Notes under the pieces: generated by a model
What the model was told of the DNA's origin: nothing
Databases searched by the model: none
What the model saw: only the letters and a program-made list of their open reading frames with translations
Part shown: positions 20,321-33,235 of the stretch, piece after piece
Layout of the letters: each line of letters begins with the position of its first letter
How positions within the stretch are numbered: position 1 is the first letter of the stretch
NCBI RefSeq assembly: GCF_000518285.1
Contig: NZ_JADH01000002.1
Location: forward strand, 41,152-105,151
Reading direction: 5' to 3'
Source: Williamsoniiplasma lucivorax ATCC 49196
GTDB lineage: Bacteria; Bacillota_I; Bacilli_A; Mycoplasmatales; Mycoplasmataceae
Length of the DNA stretch: 64,000 bases
Translations under genes and position numbers: made by a program

Positions 20321-21451
20321 ATGAAAAATTTAAAAATTCAAAATATTGAACAAGCCTTAACTTTTGATGATATTTTAGCAGTTCCTGCTTATAGTGAAGT
20401 TTTACCAAAAGATGTTTGTTTAAAAACTAAACTAACTAACAAAATTAAATTAAATATTCCTTTAATGTCATCAGCTATGGATACTGTGACAGAATCTGCA
20501 ATGAGTATTCAATTAGCCTTACTTGGTGGTGTTGGTGTAATTCATAAAAACTTATCAATTGCCCAACAAGCCCAAGAAGTTAAAACAGTTAAAACTTTTA
20601 AAGTTGAAAAAGAGCAATATCCATGTGCTAATTTTGATGAGCAACAACAATTAATTGTTGGTGCAGCCATTTCCACCAGTGAAGATGCTTTAATGCGCCT
20701 ACAAGCTTTAATTGAAGTTGGGTTAGATTTTGTGGTCATTGATTCTGCTCATGGACATTCTTTAGCAGTGATTAATTTAGTAAAAAAAGCCCGTAGTTTA
20801 TATCCTGATTTACAAATCATTGCTGGTAATATTGCGACATATCAAGCAGCTAAAGATTTACATGAAGCTGGAGTTGATGCTGTGAAAGTCGGCATTGGTC
20901 CAGGAAGTATTTGTACAACCAGAGTTGTTGCTGGAATTGGTGTTCCCCAAATTACAGCCGTTGCTAATGTTTATGCCTATTGTCAAGCATATGATTTGCC
21001 TTTAATTAGTGATGGAGGGATTAAATATTCTGGAGATTTAATTAAAGCTTTAGGAGTTGGGGCTGATGTTGTGATGCTTGGTTCAATGTTTGCCGGAACT
21101 AAAGAAGCACCAGGAAATGTGATTACAATTAATGATCAACATTTTAAATCTTATGTTGGTATGGGCTCAATGATTGCTATGGAACGTGGAAGTAGTGATC
21201 GTTATTTCCAAAAGGACATTAAAAAATTAGTGCCTGAAGGAATTGAATCATTAGTTAAATATAAAGGTGAAGTGGCTAATATTATTTATCAATTAGTTGG
21301 TGGTTTACGTTCTGGAATGGGATACACCGGATGTAAAACGATTAGTGAAATTAAAGATAAAGTGGAATTTGTGCGCATTACTTATGCTGGGCTGAGTGAA
21401 TCTCATCCCCATGGTGTTGAGATGGTAAAAGAACCACCAAATTATAAATAA
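20321..21451 (+). CDS. guaB: IMP dehydrogenase lacking the CBS pair
   Basis: A 376-residue enzyme oxidising IMP to XMP. The catalytic loop GPGSICTTR has Cys198, and the flap segment [20 protein letters not shown] is that of IMPDH, not GMP reductase. Typical IMPDH is about 480-490 residues; here the Bateman (two CBS) insert is absent and replaced by roughly 20 residues between KTVK and IVGAAIS (about 88-112). An upstream in-frame ATG (20303) lies inside guaA; AGGAG at 20311-20315 supports 20321. Co-transcribed with guaA under the riboswitch. Confidence 0.93.
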   Translation: MKNLKIQNIEQALTFDDILAVPAYSEVLPKDVCLKTKLTNKIKLNIPLMSSAMDTVTESAMSIQLALLGGVGVIHKNLSIAQQAQEVKTVKTFKVEKEQYPCANFDEQQQLIVGAAISTSEDALMRLQALIEVGLDFVVIDSAHGHSLAVINLVKKARSLYPDLQIIAGNIATYQAAKDLHEAGVDAVKVGIGPGSICTTRVVAGIGVPQITAVANVYAYCQAYDLPLISDGGIKYSGDLIKALGVGADVVMLGSMFAGTKEAPGNVITINDQHFKSYVGMGSMIAMERGSSDRYFQKDIKKLVPEGIESLVKYKGEVANIIYQLVGGLRSGMGYTGCKTISEIKDKVEFVRITYAGLSESHPHGVEMVKEPPNYK

Positions 21452-21453
21452 GT

Positions 21454-21477
21454 AAAAATAGCCTTATGGCTATTTTT
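21454..21477 (+). terminator. Rho-independent terminator after guaAB
   Basis: AAAAATAGCC (21454-21463) pairs with GGCTATTTTT (21468-21477) across a 4-base loop; the T-run is part of the stem. Confidence 0.85.
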
Positions 21478-21813
21478 GCTCTATTTTAATGATATTTAAG
21501 CCAAACTATTTTTATCACACTTCTATAATTTTATCATTTTATCAATTGTAAATTGATGCTTGCAAATGGAAAATTTAAATTCCAAAAACAAAAAAATTAT
21601 TTTTTAAAAAAGTAAATTAATTTACCTTTTTTTCTTTGTTTTTTCCTTAAAATATAGATGAGAGAAAATTAAAGAAAGGAACACTTTTATGTATATAGAT
21701 TTAAATAACGAGCACAATACTTTCGTTGATTTTTTTCTAGAAACTGTTGTTCTGATTTGGAAATCATTTTAAAAAATTAATTTGGTAAATTATTAGTGTG
21801 ATTAGTCACAGAA
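21478..21813 (+). other. Intergenic stretch with a second terminator-like palindrome and a short possible ORF
   Basis: About 340 bases between guaB and the next membrane gene. GTAAATT/AATTTAC (21612-21625) flanked by A6 and T7 forms a terminator-like palindrome at 21606-21633. A short ORF follows at 21690-21773. I see no RNA gene or further conserved motif. Confidence 0.5.
21690..21773 (+). CDS. Possible 27-residue ORF (leader peptide or remnant)
   Basis: ATG preceded by AAGAAAGGAAC at good spacing, translating to 27 residues ending VLIWKSF then TAA. It is acidic at the start and hydrophobic at the end. It could be a real short peptide, a leader for the membrane gene downstream or the remnant of a decayed gene. 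A single frameshift does not join it to the next frame. Low support. Confidence 0.3.
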
Positions 21814-22695
21814 ATGAGTAGTAAAATGTTAAAAAAAGAAATTATACTTTCATCTAAAAATCGCATCCCTTTTATTATTGGCTTGATTGGTTCTGGGTTA
21901 TCGATGTATACAGGCTTATTTATAATATCATTGCCTTTAATTTTTAAATTAAGTCCTAATATTAATAGTCATATTGATTGAAAAATTTGATTAATGGGAG
22001 CTTCTGTTTTGGTCACTGGCTTGTTGTCAACCGTTGCTCATTCCTTAGTTATTGCTTGTCGTTTTACAATGAGAAAAAAATTTTATATTGCTCTTGTTGT
22101 TGTCTTAGTTTTTTGTTCCATCCCTTTTATCAGTGCTCCATTTGCTTGGATTCCTAATATTGTTGTTTTGGTTTTGCTAATTATTAATCGTAAACAAGAT
22201 GAAATTTTTGCCCCAAAAAGTGACCAAGTTGATTTTGATGAAAAGGTGATCAAAATCAACAAAACTTTAAAAACTAAAGCACAGTTCACTTTACAAAATC
22301 GAACTTTGTTTATCATTGGTTTAGTCTTTAATGGTGTTGCTCTATTAGCAACTCTCGTGTTTTTGTTAATCTTATTGGCTTCTACTTATAAACCAAATCT
22401 AAGAGAAGATTATTTGAATGAAACAGCTTTATTTACAATCTTTGCAATTTACGCTTTATTAGAAATTATGATGGTAATTATGTTTTCATTAATTCTGGGT
22501 GAAAAATTAGTGATTAGCAAAAACTCTTATTTATTTTTTATGGTTGTACTAGTGATCAGTTCGATTCCTTTTGTGAGTTCAGCTATTGCAGTGGTACCAA
22601 ATTTAATTATCACCATCTTTTTAGTTATTCAACAAAAACAAGAAAAAGATGTTGTGCATAATTTTAAGACCAAAAATCAACAAGTTAATCAATAA
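21814..22695 (+). CDS. Multispan membrane protein with internal duplication
   Basis: A 293-residue protein with about seven hydrophobic segments. The block FYIALVVVLVFCSIPFIS plus PNIVVLVLLIINRKQDE in the first half recurs as YLFFMVVLVISSIPFVS plus PNLIITIFLVIQQKQEK in the second half, a duplicated membrane unit separated by a charged linker. The start is uncertain: 21814 or 21826, neither with a good ribosome site. No enzymatic motif is present. Function unknown. Confidence 0.7.
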
Positions 22696-22723
22696 ATGTT
22701 TTGTTTAATAGTTAAAAAAAATA

Positions 22724-22755
22724 AAATGACCCCAAATTTTTGGGGTCATTTTTTT
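22724..22755 (+). terminator. Rho-independent terminator
   Basis: AAATGACCCC (22724-22733) pairs with GGGGTCATTT (22742-22751), followed by T residues. Confidence 0.9.
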
Positions 22756-22777
22756 GCATTTAAAGAAGATTATTTTT

Positions 22778-22804
22778 TTAGCACTCTATACTTTACATTG
22801 CTAA
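22778..22804 (+). promoter_or_regulatory. CIRCE operator upstream of clpB
   Basis: TTAGCACTC, nine bases, CATTGCTAA. The left arm matches the HrcA operator perfectly; the right arm matches at 7 of 9. The site covers the -35 region, and an extended -10 (TGTTATAAT, TATAAT at 22814-22819) follows at 17-base spacing from 22791-22796. HrcA is encoded just downstream, so autoregulated repression of clpB is expected. Confidence 0.85.
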
Positions 22805-22848
22805 AAGTAATGTTATAATTTTTTTAGTTAATACATTTGGAGGTAACT

Positions 22849-24993
22849 ATGGATGTGCAAGAAAAAGGAAAAGTCAATGATGCATTGGCTAAATATACAA
22901 GGGATTTAACTAAAGACGCTAAGGATGGAAAAATTGATCCAATCATTGGACGAGATGAAGAAATTATGAGGGTGATTCGGATTTTAAGCCGTAAAACTAA
23001 AAATAACCCTGTTTTAATTGGAGAACCTGGAGTTGGGAAAACTGCTGTTATTGAAGGTTTGGCACAACGAATTGTGCGTGGAGATGTTCCTTCAATTTTG
23101 AGAAATAAACGTATTTTAGAACTTGATATGGGAAGCTTGATGGCTGGAGCAAGTTATCTTGGTGATTATGAAGCACGTGTCAAATCAATTGTTAACGAGA
23201 TTAAACAAGCAAATGGGGAAATCATTTTATTTATGGATGAATTACATTTAATTGTTGGTGCTGGAAAAACTAGTCAAGCTGGTGGGATGGATGTTTCTAA
23301 CTTATTAAAACCATCACTTGCTCGTGGTGAATTAAAAGCAATTGGAGCAACTACTTTAAATGAATATCGTGAATATATTGAAAAAGATGCAGCCTTAGAA
23401 CGTCGTTTTCAAAAAGTGATGGTGCATGAACCAACAATTGAACAAACAGTTTCAATTTTACGTGGTTTAAAAGAACGTTTTGAAAATTATCATGGAGTAA
23501 GAATTCATGATAATGCCTTGGTTGCTGCTGCTGATTTATCAAGTCGTTATATTTCGGATCGCTTCTTACCAGATAAAGCAATTGATTTAGTGGATGAGGC
23601 TGCTGCTGGGATTAAAACCGAATTAGCTTCCGTGCCTGAAGAATTAGATAAAATTAATCGTAAAGTGATTCAATTAGAAATTGAACGTTCTGCTTTATCC
23701 AAAGAAAAAGATAACAAATCACAAGAACGTTTAATCGAAGCAGAAACCGAATTAAAAGGTTTGAAAGTTGAACAAGATGTTTTAAATACACAATGAGAAT
23801 CTGAAAAGAAAGTTTTAGAAAAAATCAATGGTTTTAAAAACACAATTGAACAATTAAAAAACGAATTAGAAGTTGCTCAAAACGAAGGTAATTATAAACG
23901 TGCAGGAGAAATTCAATATTCATTATTACCAGCTTTAGAAAAACAACTACTAGATACTGAAATGAATGCTAAAGAAAGTTTATTAACAGAAGAAGTTAAT
24001 GAAGCTGAAATTGCCACAATTGTTGCTCGTTGAACAAACATTCCAGTGGATAAATTAATTGAATCAGAAAAAGCTAAACTTCTAACTTTACCAGAAACTT
24101 TGAAAGAACATGTCAAAGGTCAAGATCACGCTTTACAAGTGGTGAGTGAAGCAATTCTGCGTAGTCGTGCCGGGATTAAAGACCCGAACAAACCAATTGG
24201 AAGTTTCTTATTTTTAGGACCAACTGGAGTTGGAAAAACTGAAGTGGCGCGATCACTGGCTGAAGTGATGTTTAATTCCACTAAAAAAATGATTCGTCTA
24301 GATATGAGTGAATATATGGAAAAACACTCTGTTTCGAAATTAATTGGTGCTCCTCCGGGATATGTTGGTTATAACGAAGGGGGAAGATTGACTGAAGCTG
24401 TCCGCAGAAGTCCCTATTCAATTGTCTTATTTGACGAAATTGAAAAAGCCCATCCTGATGTGTTCAACATTTTATTACAAATTTTAGATGATGGAAGAAT
24501 TACTGATTCTTTGGGAAAAACTGTTGATTTTAAAAACACAATTATTATTTTAACTTCTAATATTGGTAGTGAACATATGTTAAATACTGATGATGCATCA
24601 ACAATTTCTCCGCAAATGTTAAATACTGAATTGCAAAAACATTTCCGTCCAGAATTCTTAAATAGAATTGATAGTATTGTCACTTTTAACTCATTATCTA
24701 AAGAAGTTGTGATGGAAATTATTAATAAAATGTTAAATGAATTAGCAAAACGTTTAGAAATAACTAATTCTTGATATATTAGTTTTTCAGATAATGTGAA
24801 ACTAGACATTTTAAATAATGGTTATGATCGTCAATACGGAGCCCGTCCAATTCAACGTTATATTGAAAAAAATCTTGAAACATTACTTGCTAAAGAGATT
24901 ATTAGTGGTCATTTAGTAGAAGATAAAAGATACTTAATTGATGTTGATTCAAATAACAATTACATCTTAATTGATGCAACAAATTTTAATTAG
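22849..24993 (+). CDS. clpB: ClpB disaggregase (short form without N-terminal domain)
   Basis: A 714-residue AAA+ chaperone that extracts proteins from aggregates with DnaK. NBD1 Walker A GEPGVGKT lies near 58, the M-domain coiled coil around 300-390, and NBD2 Walker A GPTGVGKT near 457. The start at 22849 is set by GGAGGT five bases upstream, and the protein opens directly on [10 protein letters not shown], the linker before NBD1. The N-terminal Clp repeat domain of about 140 residues is therefore missing, as in other Mollicutes ClpB. Its stop codon lies inside the CIRCE of hrcA. Confidence 0.96.
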
Positions 24994-25016
24994 CAACATC
25001 ATCATTTAAGTGCTAA
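24990..25016 (+). promoter_or_regulatory. CIRCE operator upstream of the hrcA operon
   Basis: TTAGCAACA, nine bases, AAGTGCTAA. The right arm matches CIRCE at 8 of 9, the left at 6 of 9. The clpB stop TAG (24991-24993) is part of the left arm. A TATAAA -10 candidate follows at 25019-25024. Confidence 0.8.
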
Positions 25017-25041
25017 AATATAAAATGAAAGTGGTGATTTA

Positions 25042-26061
25042 ATGTTGACCAAACGACAACAGGCGATTTTAAAAGTAATTGTGCAAGAGTTTATTCGAAC
25101 AGTGCAACCAGTCGGTTCAAAAACAATTATGGAACTTTTAGACTTCAATGTTTCTAGTGCCACTATTCGGAATGAATCAGCTATTTTAGAAGATTTAGGG
25201 TTGTTAGAAAAACAACATACATCTTCTGGACGTGCTCCTTCGACACAAGGTTATCGTTATTATGTTGATTTCTTGTTAAATAAAACAAGTAATGATGACT
25301 TAAAATATCATCTTAAAAAATTAATTAATTTACGTAATGACAACATTGAAGACGTGATTGATCAAGCAACCGAAATCATTAGTGAGATGACTAAATTAAC
25401 AGCAATTATTTCAACTAAAGAAAACAAAAACAATGTTTTGTTAAAAAAAATTGATTTAATTCCTTTGTCTGATGAAAATGCTTCTGTACTTTTCATTCTT
25501 TCTAACGGTTCAGTCGAAAAAAAGGTTTTTAATCTAAAAAACATCTCATTATCTGATTTAGCAATTTCAATTAAGTTATTTTCAGATAACTTAATTGATA
25601 AAAAAATTACTGAAATTGCTCAAATTACTAAAACGTTAAAAGATGAATTAAAAATTAGTGTCAAAAATTATGAATTTATTTTCCAATCATTTTTAGGAGC
25701 CATCCTGCAAGGTGGACAAGAAACTAAAGAAATGCATGGAATTAAATACATGTTAGAAAATCCAGAATTTCATGATACTGTCAAATTAAAATCAATTATT
25801 GAAATTATGGAAAAAATGTCTCCTTTTGATTGGTATGATGTGAGATATGGTGCTCATCGATCAATGAATAAAATTGTGATGAGTATTGGTCGAGAATATG
25901 GTGACAATATTGATGATGTAGCAATGCTGGGGGCTGAATTTGAAATGAATGGCAAATCAACAGCCATCACATTAGTCGGCCCAAAACGTATGGATTATGA
26001 ACAAGCAATTCAACTCATCGAATGATTAATTGAAATTGTGAATGAGAAGCAAAAGGAGTAG
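25042..26061 (+). CDS. hrcA: Heat-inducible transcription repressor HrcA
   Basis: A 339-residue repressor of the heat-shock regulon. The N-terminal winged helix has LTKRQQAILKVIVQEFIRT, then VSSATIRNESAILEDLGLLEKQHTSSGRAPSTQGYRYYVD, which is the HrcA signature. The rest is the GAF-like dimerisation region. It binds CIRCE sites such as those before clpB, itself and lon. The stop precedes grpE by two bases. TGA Trp at 26023 near the C-terminus. Confidence 0.96.
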
Positions 26062-26063
26062 AG

Positions 26064-26696
26064 ATGAGTAAACATAAAAAAGATGAATTTCAAATGACGT
26101 TAGATTTCTTAGGAAGTCAAGACCCCGCAATGAATATTAATTATAAAAAAATTGTGGAAGACAAAATTGAAAAATATGAAGATGAAATTAAAAAACTAAA
26201 AATTGAACTTAAAGAAGTTGAAAAATTAAATTTAGAAAATGCAAAAAAAATTCAAGAGCAAGACGAAAAACACATTGCTCAATTAGAAGAGCGAAACTTA
26301 ATGAATGTCGCAACAGTGCAAACCATGGCGCGACGACATGAAGAACAAATCAGGGACTATCGTAAATATGGTGGTACTAAATTAGCTGAAGACATTATTA
26401 AACCAATTGATTTATTTAGAAAAGTACTTGCTTCACCAGTTGCAAGTGAAGAAGTTAAAAATTACTTAATTGGTTTTGAAATGTTGAGCAAACAAATGCA
26501 ACAAGCATTAGAAGATAATGGGATTAGTCAAATCCCGGTCAAACCAGGAGATAAGTTTGACCCAACAATTCATAATGCAAATGAAGCAGTTGAATCTGCA
26601 GAATGCAAACCAGGTGAAATTGTAAGTGTAATTTCAAATGGATATAAATTATATGAGCGTGTGATTATTCATGCCTTAGTGAAAGTAGCAAAATAA
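26064..26696 (+). CDS. grpE: Nucleotide exchange factor GrpE
   Basis: A 210-residue GrpE. A long N-terminal coiled coil (about 25-95) leads to the conserved four-helix part with AEDIIKPIDLFRKVL, and the C-terminal beta wing carries GDKFDPTIHNA and GYKLYERVIIHALVKV. It releases ADP from DnaK. The AAAGGAG ribosome site overlaps the hrcA end. Second gene of hrcA-grpE-dnaK-dnaJ. Confidence 0.95.
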   Translation: MSKHKKDEFQMTLDFLGSQDPAMNINYKKIVEDKIEKYEDEIKKLKIELKEVEKLNLENAKKIQEQDEKHIAQLEERNLMNVATVQTMARRHEEQIRDYRKYGGTKLAEDIIKPIDLFRKVLASPVASEEVKNYLIGFEMLSKQMQQALEDNGISQIPVKPGDKFDPTIHNANEAVESAECKPGEIVSVISNGYKLYERVIIHALVKVAK

Positions 26697-28502
<1,806 letters not shown>

Positions 28503-28509
28503 CCAAAAT

Positions 28510-28532
28510 GACTAACAATCGTTAGTCTTTTT
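28510..28532 (+). terminator. Intercistronic hairpin between dnaK and dnaJ
   Basis: GACTAAC (28510-28516) pairs with GTTAGTC (28521-28527), followed by TTTTT. It looks like a weak terminator inside the operon and would lower dnaJ expression relative to dnaK. Confidence 0.7.
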
Positions 28533-28546
28533 ATAGAAAGGGAGAA

Positions 28547-29674
28547 ATGGCTAAAAGAGATTATTATGAAGTTTTAGGTGTTCCTAAAACTGCAACAGAC
28601 CAAGAGATTAAAAAAGCTTATCGTACATTAGCTAAAAAGTATCACCCAGATGTCAATAAAAATCATAATGCAGAAGAAAAATTTAAAGAAATTAATGAAG
28701 CTGCTGAAATTTTATTAGATGCTGATAAACGTAAACGTTATGACCAATTTGGTCATGCCGGTGTCGAAGGACAGGCTGGTGGCTTTGGTGGCTTTGGCAA
28801 CTTTGAAGATTTTTTCTCTGATATTTTTGGAGGCGGATTTGGGGGCGGATTTTCTGGTTTTGATTCATTTTTTGGTCAACAGAATACTTCCCACCAAAAC
28901 CGTCGCCAACAAACTAGACGTGGTGAAGATATTATTTTAGACGTTGTTTTAAACTTTAAAGAATTAATGTTTGGTGTGGATAAAACCACGACTTTAAATT
29001 TATTAACCCAATGTCAGCTTTGTCATGGAGTCGGTGCTGAAAATCCGCAAGATGTACATACTTGTCAACGTTGTAAGGGAAGTGGGGCAATTATTACGAT
29101 GCAACATATGGGTCCATTATCTTTTCAATCACAACAAACATGTCCTGATTGTCGAGGGGCTGGTAAAACTTTTACTAACAAATGTAAAGAATGTCGTGGG
29201 GCTGGATATTATCAAGCCAAAACTGAAGTTCACTTACCAATTCCTAAAAGTTTAAGACCAGGTCAACAACTGATGTTAGATGGTCAAGGACATTGATCAA
29301 CTAGTCAAGGACCACGTGGAAATATTTATGTTAATGTAAAATTAAAAGAATCAAATGTCTTTAAAATTTCTGGAACATCAGACATTATTATGAAATTTAA
29401 TTTAAGTTATTTAGATGCGATTTTAGGTAATGAAATTGTCGTTCCCACTTATGATGGTGATGTCAAAATTAAAGTTCCGAAAGGAATTAGTACTGATGAA
29501 TACATCACAATTAAAGATAAGGGATTATATAAAGAGGCCTATTCTAATAAACGTGGTGATTTAAAATTATGAATCAAAATTGTCGTTCCAACTAGTGTTG
29601 ACAAAAAAGTGAAAGCGCAACTTGAAGAGGTCGAAAAAGACTCACACTTCCAAGTCAAAAATATTTTAGAATAG
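28547..29674 (+). CDS. dnaJ: Chaperone DnaJ (Hsp40)
   Basis: A 375-residue type I J protein. The J domain (about 1-70) has HPD, followed by a Gly/Phe-rich linker, then the zinc region with four CxxCxGxG repeats ([32 protein letters not shown]) and two beta domains. It delivers clients to DnaK. The AAAGGGAG site lies just after the dnaK/dnaJ hairpin. Last heat-shock gene of the operon. Confidence 0.97.
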
Positions 29675-29727
29675 TAAAACAATAACGAATAAGTTAAAAT
29701 TAAATTGATTTATTCAAATAGATAAGA

Positions 29728-29761
29728 ATAGATTTTTAAAGACCTTAAAAATCTATTTTTT
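29728..29761 (+). terminator. Rho-independent terminator after dnaJ
   Basis: ATAGATTTTTAA (29728-29739) pairs perfectly with TTAAAAATCTAT (29745-29756), followed by T residues. It lies only a few bases before the permease ribosome site, so it could also act as an attenuator of that gene; I see no aptamer in front of it. Confidence 0.75.
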
Positions 29762-29773
29762 ATTGGAGGGTAT

Positions 29774-31240
29774 ATGAAACAGAAAAATCTCATCGATCAA
29801 CAAAACCAAGAATTTCGTTGATCAAGCAATAAAGCAATTTTTAAAATGCAAAAATATTTTAAGTTTGACCAATTTCAAACCACACTAAAAAAAGAGTTGC
29901 TTGGTGGTTTAACAACTTTTCTGGCCTTAGTTTATATTTTAAGTGTTAACAGTGACATCTTAAGTCAATCGCAATCAATTAATGATCCAAATGTGACAAT
30001 GAATGAGTTTGGCATCTTTTTTGCGACAGCCATTACTTCGATTGTTGCCACCCTTTTAATGGGGCTGTGAGCCAATGTTCCAATTGTTATGTCACCAGGA
30101 ATGGGGATGAATACCTTATTCACTTTTACTTTAGCTCAACAAGCTAAATTAGGTTTTGAAGGGGCGATGATTGCTGTTTTATTAGCTTCGATTCTTTTCT
30201 TCATTATTACAGTCACTCCAATGCGAGCCATGATTTTGCAAGCTATTCCTAAATCGTTATCAATTATTTTTGCTGTTTCCATTGCTTTTTTTATTGCTTA
30301 TGTTGGATTTGAACAAATGGGTTGATTTAAAATGGATGCCAATACCCAATTACCAATTGCATCCCTTGCCACTTTTAAAGAAAATTATTTATTCATTATT
30401 TTAGGAATGGCTACTTTAGGTTTGATGCTCTTTTTCCATTATCGCAAAGTTAATGGGGGTGTGGCTTTATCCATTGTGATTGGTTTTATCATTTGTATTA
30501 TTTTTGCCAACACACTACCAAAATCACAAATTTCTAAAATTTCTTCAGCAAATTTTAGAAATGGTTTTAATTTTCATTATGATTTTGAAGGCTTTATTTG
30601 AAACATCAAATCAGGAATGCAAAGTTTTGCTAATCCCAAGGTTTGATCAAACCCAGGATTATATGTTTGTGTGTTAGTGGTCATGTTAATGTCATTTTTT
30701 GATGATAGTGCTGCTTTAAATACTTTGAATATGCAACGTAATAAAGGTTTAGCTGTCCATCATGAAGTCAATCGACCAACAATGCTGATTGATGCTGGTT
30801 CAGGCATTATGAATGGAATTCTAGGAGTTAGTTCGATGTCTGTCATGGTTGAATCAAGTGCTGGTATTCATCAAGGGGCAAAAACTGGTGTGGCGGCACT
30901 TGTGAATGTTGTTTTATTTGGAGTGGCAATTGTCTTATTCCCAGTTTTTGCCACTATTCCAACAGTTGTCACTGGAGCTGCTTGTGTCTTTATTGGCATT
31001 CTGATGGTTTTACATATTGCGGAAATTGAATGGCATAAACCACAATTTGCGATTCCAGCTTTTTTAGCTATTATTTTTTCAGTTACAACATTCACAATTG
31101 TCAATGGAGTAGCAATTGCAATCTTGTCATATGCCTTTATTATGTTAATTATTAAAAAAGCAAAACAAGTTCATATTTTGATTTGACCACTATGTTTGGT
31201 CTTACTAGCTTACTTTGTGGCTTTAGCATTTATCCAATAA
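29774..31240 (+). CDS. NCS2-family purine permease (AzgA/PbuG-like)
   Basis: A 488-residue transporter with about 13 hydrophobic segments. It opens with GGLTTFLALVYILSVN, then the hallmark PIVMSPGMGMNTLFTF and, later, SFFDDSAALNTL and DAGSGIMNGILGVS, the AzgA subgroup pattern for hypoxanthine, guanine and adenine. It is expected to feed Hpt and the guanine-sensing riboswitch. GGAGGG precedes the ATG. TGA Trp codons occur at 30068, 30323 and elsewhere. Confidence 0.9.
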
Positions 31241-32443
<1,203 letters not shown>

Positions 32444-32486
32444 GATATAGTAATAAGATAAAAATAGAAAAAAGAGGTGGTTTATA

Positions 32487-33116
32487 ATGGATACAATGAC
32501 AATAGTCCTCTTGGTTGTTTTAATTGGGGTGATTATTTTTGTAATTGTGACAACAATTACTGGACGTAAGGCCTCTAAAAAAGAAAAAGAAAAACGTTAT
32601 CAAGAAGTTCGTGAAAAAATCAAAGGTTTTATTGCCAAAGAAGAAGGGCGTAAAAACTTACGTATTGAATTTCAAAAAGTTTACGCTCGTAAAGGTGTGG
32701 AATATAAATATCGTGACGTCTTTGATGTTGTCGTCGAAATCATCGAACCAAAAACAAATAAAATTTTAGAAATCAAAGCTTATGAAGTGGAAGGAATTAC
32801 CACTAAAATTGATAAAAAAAATTATAAAACTGATTGAATGGTGAATAGTGTTTTAGAGTTAGAAGAAACTAAAAAGCGCATTGCGATTTCGGAAAAAGAA
32901 ATCAAATTAACTAAAGATGAAAAACAACAGTTGAAAAAAGATGAAAAACTTAAAGAAAAAGAGTTAAAAGAAAAAGAAAAAATTGAATACAAAAAAGTTA
33001 AAGCAGAAGCTAAAGAAAACAAAGGTAAAGAACCAACTGGGGAAACTAGTAATGACCGCATGGTGCGTCATTTAAAAACCCAAAAATTTGTGCCCACTCG
33101 TAAAAAAGCTGAATAA
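32487..33116 (+). CDS. Single-span membrane protein with charged coiled coil
   Basis: A 209-residue protein. One N-terminal span (about 5-26) without a lipobox is followed by a globular part (about 35-120) and a long Lys/Glu coiled coil, ending in a basic tail with FVPTRKKAE. The orientation is probably N-out with a cytosolic body. TGA Trp at residue 117. A good AAAGAGGTGG site precedes the ATG. I do not recognise the family. Ends at a perfect palindromic terminator. Confidence 0.75.
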
Positions 33117-33120
33117 TTTT

Positions 33121-33146
33121 AAAAACGAACTAATTAGTTCGTTTTT
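33121..33146 (+). terminator. Perfectly palindromic bidirectional terminator
   Basis: All 26 bases form a perfect palindrome: AAAAACGAACTAA and its reverse complement, giving A- and T-runs on both sides so that it could act in either direction. Confidence 0.85.
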
Positions 33147-33235
33147 AATTTATTAACTCTGGAATTAGTTGTGAGATCAAGAGTGGGAGTAAGATGAGTT
33201 ATTTTTAGATATAATTTAATTAATGCGAGGAAGAT

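Noticed and set aside
20321..21451. GMP reductase, because of the short length
   Set aside because: The flap motif GSSDRYFQ and [13 protein letters not shown] are IMPDH-type, and guaB next to guaA makes sense.
21690..21830. Single frameshift joining the 27-residue ORF to the downstream membrane gene
   Set aside because: Stops in both frames lie between them (21771-21773 and 21778-21780), so one frameshift cannot restore a common reading frame.
29675..29773. Purine riboswitch before the purine permease
   Set aside because: No aptamer core (TTTCTAC-like J2/3) is present; only a terminator hairpin.
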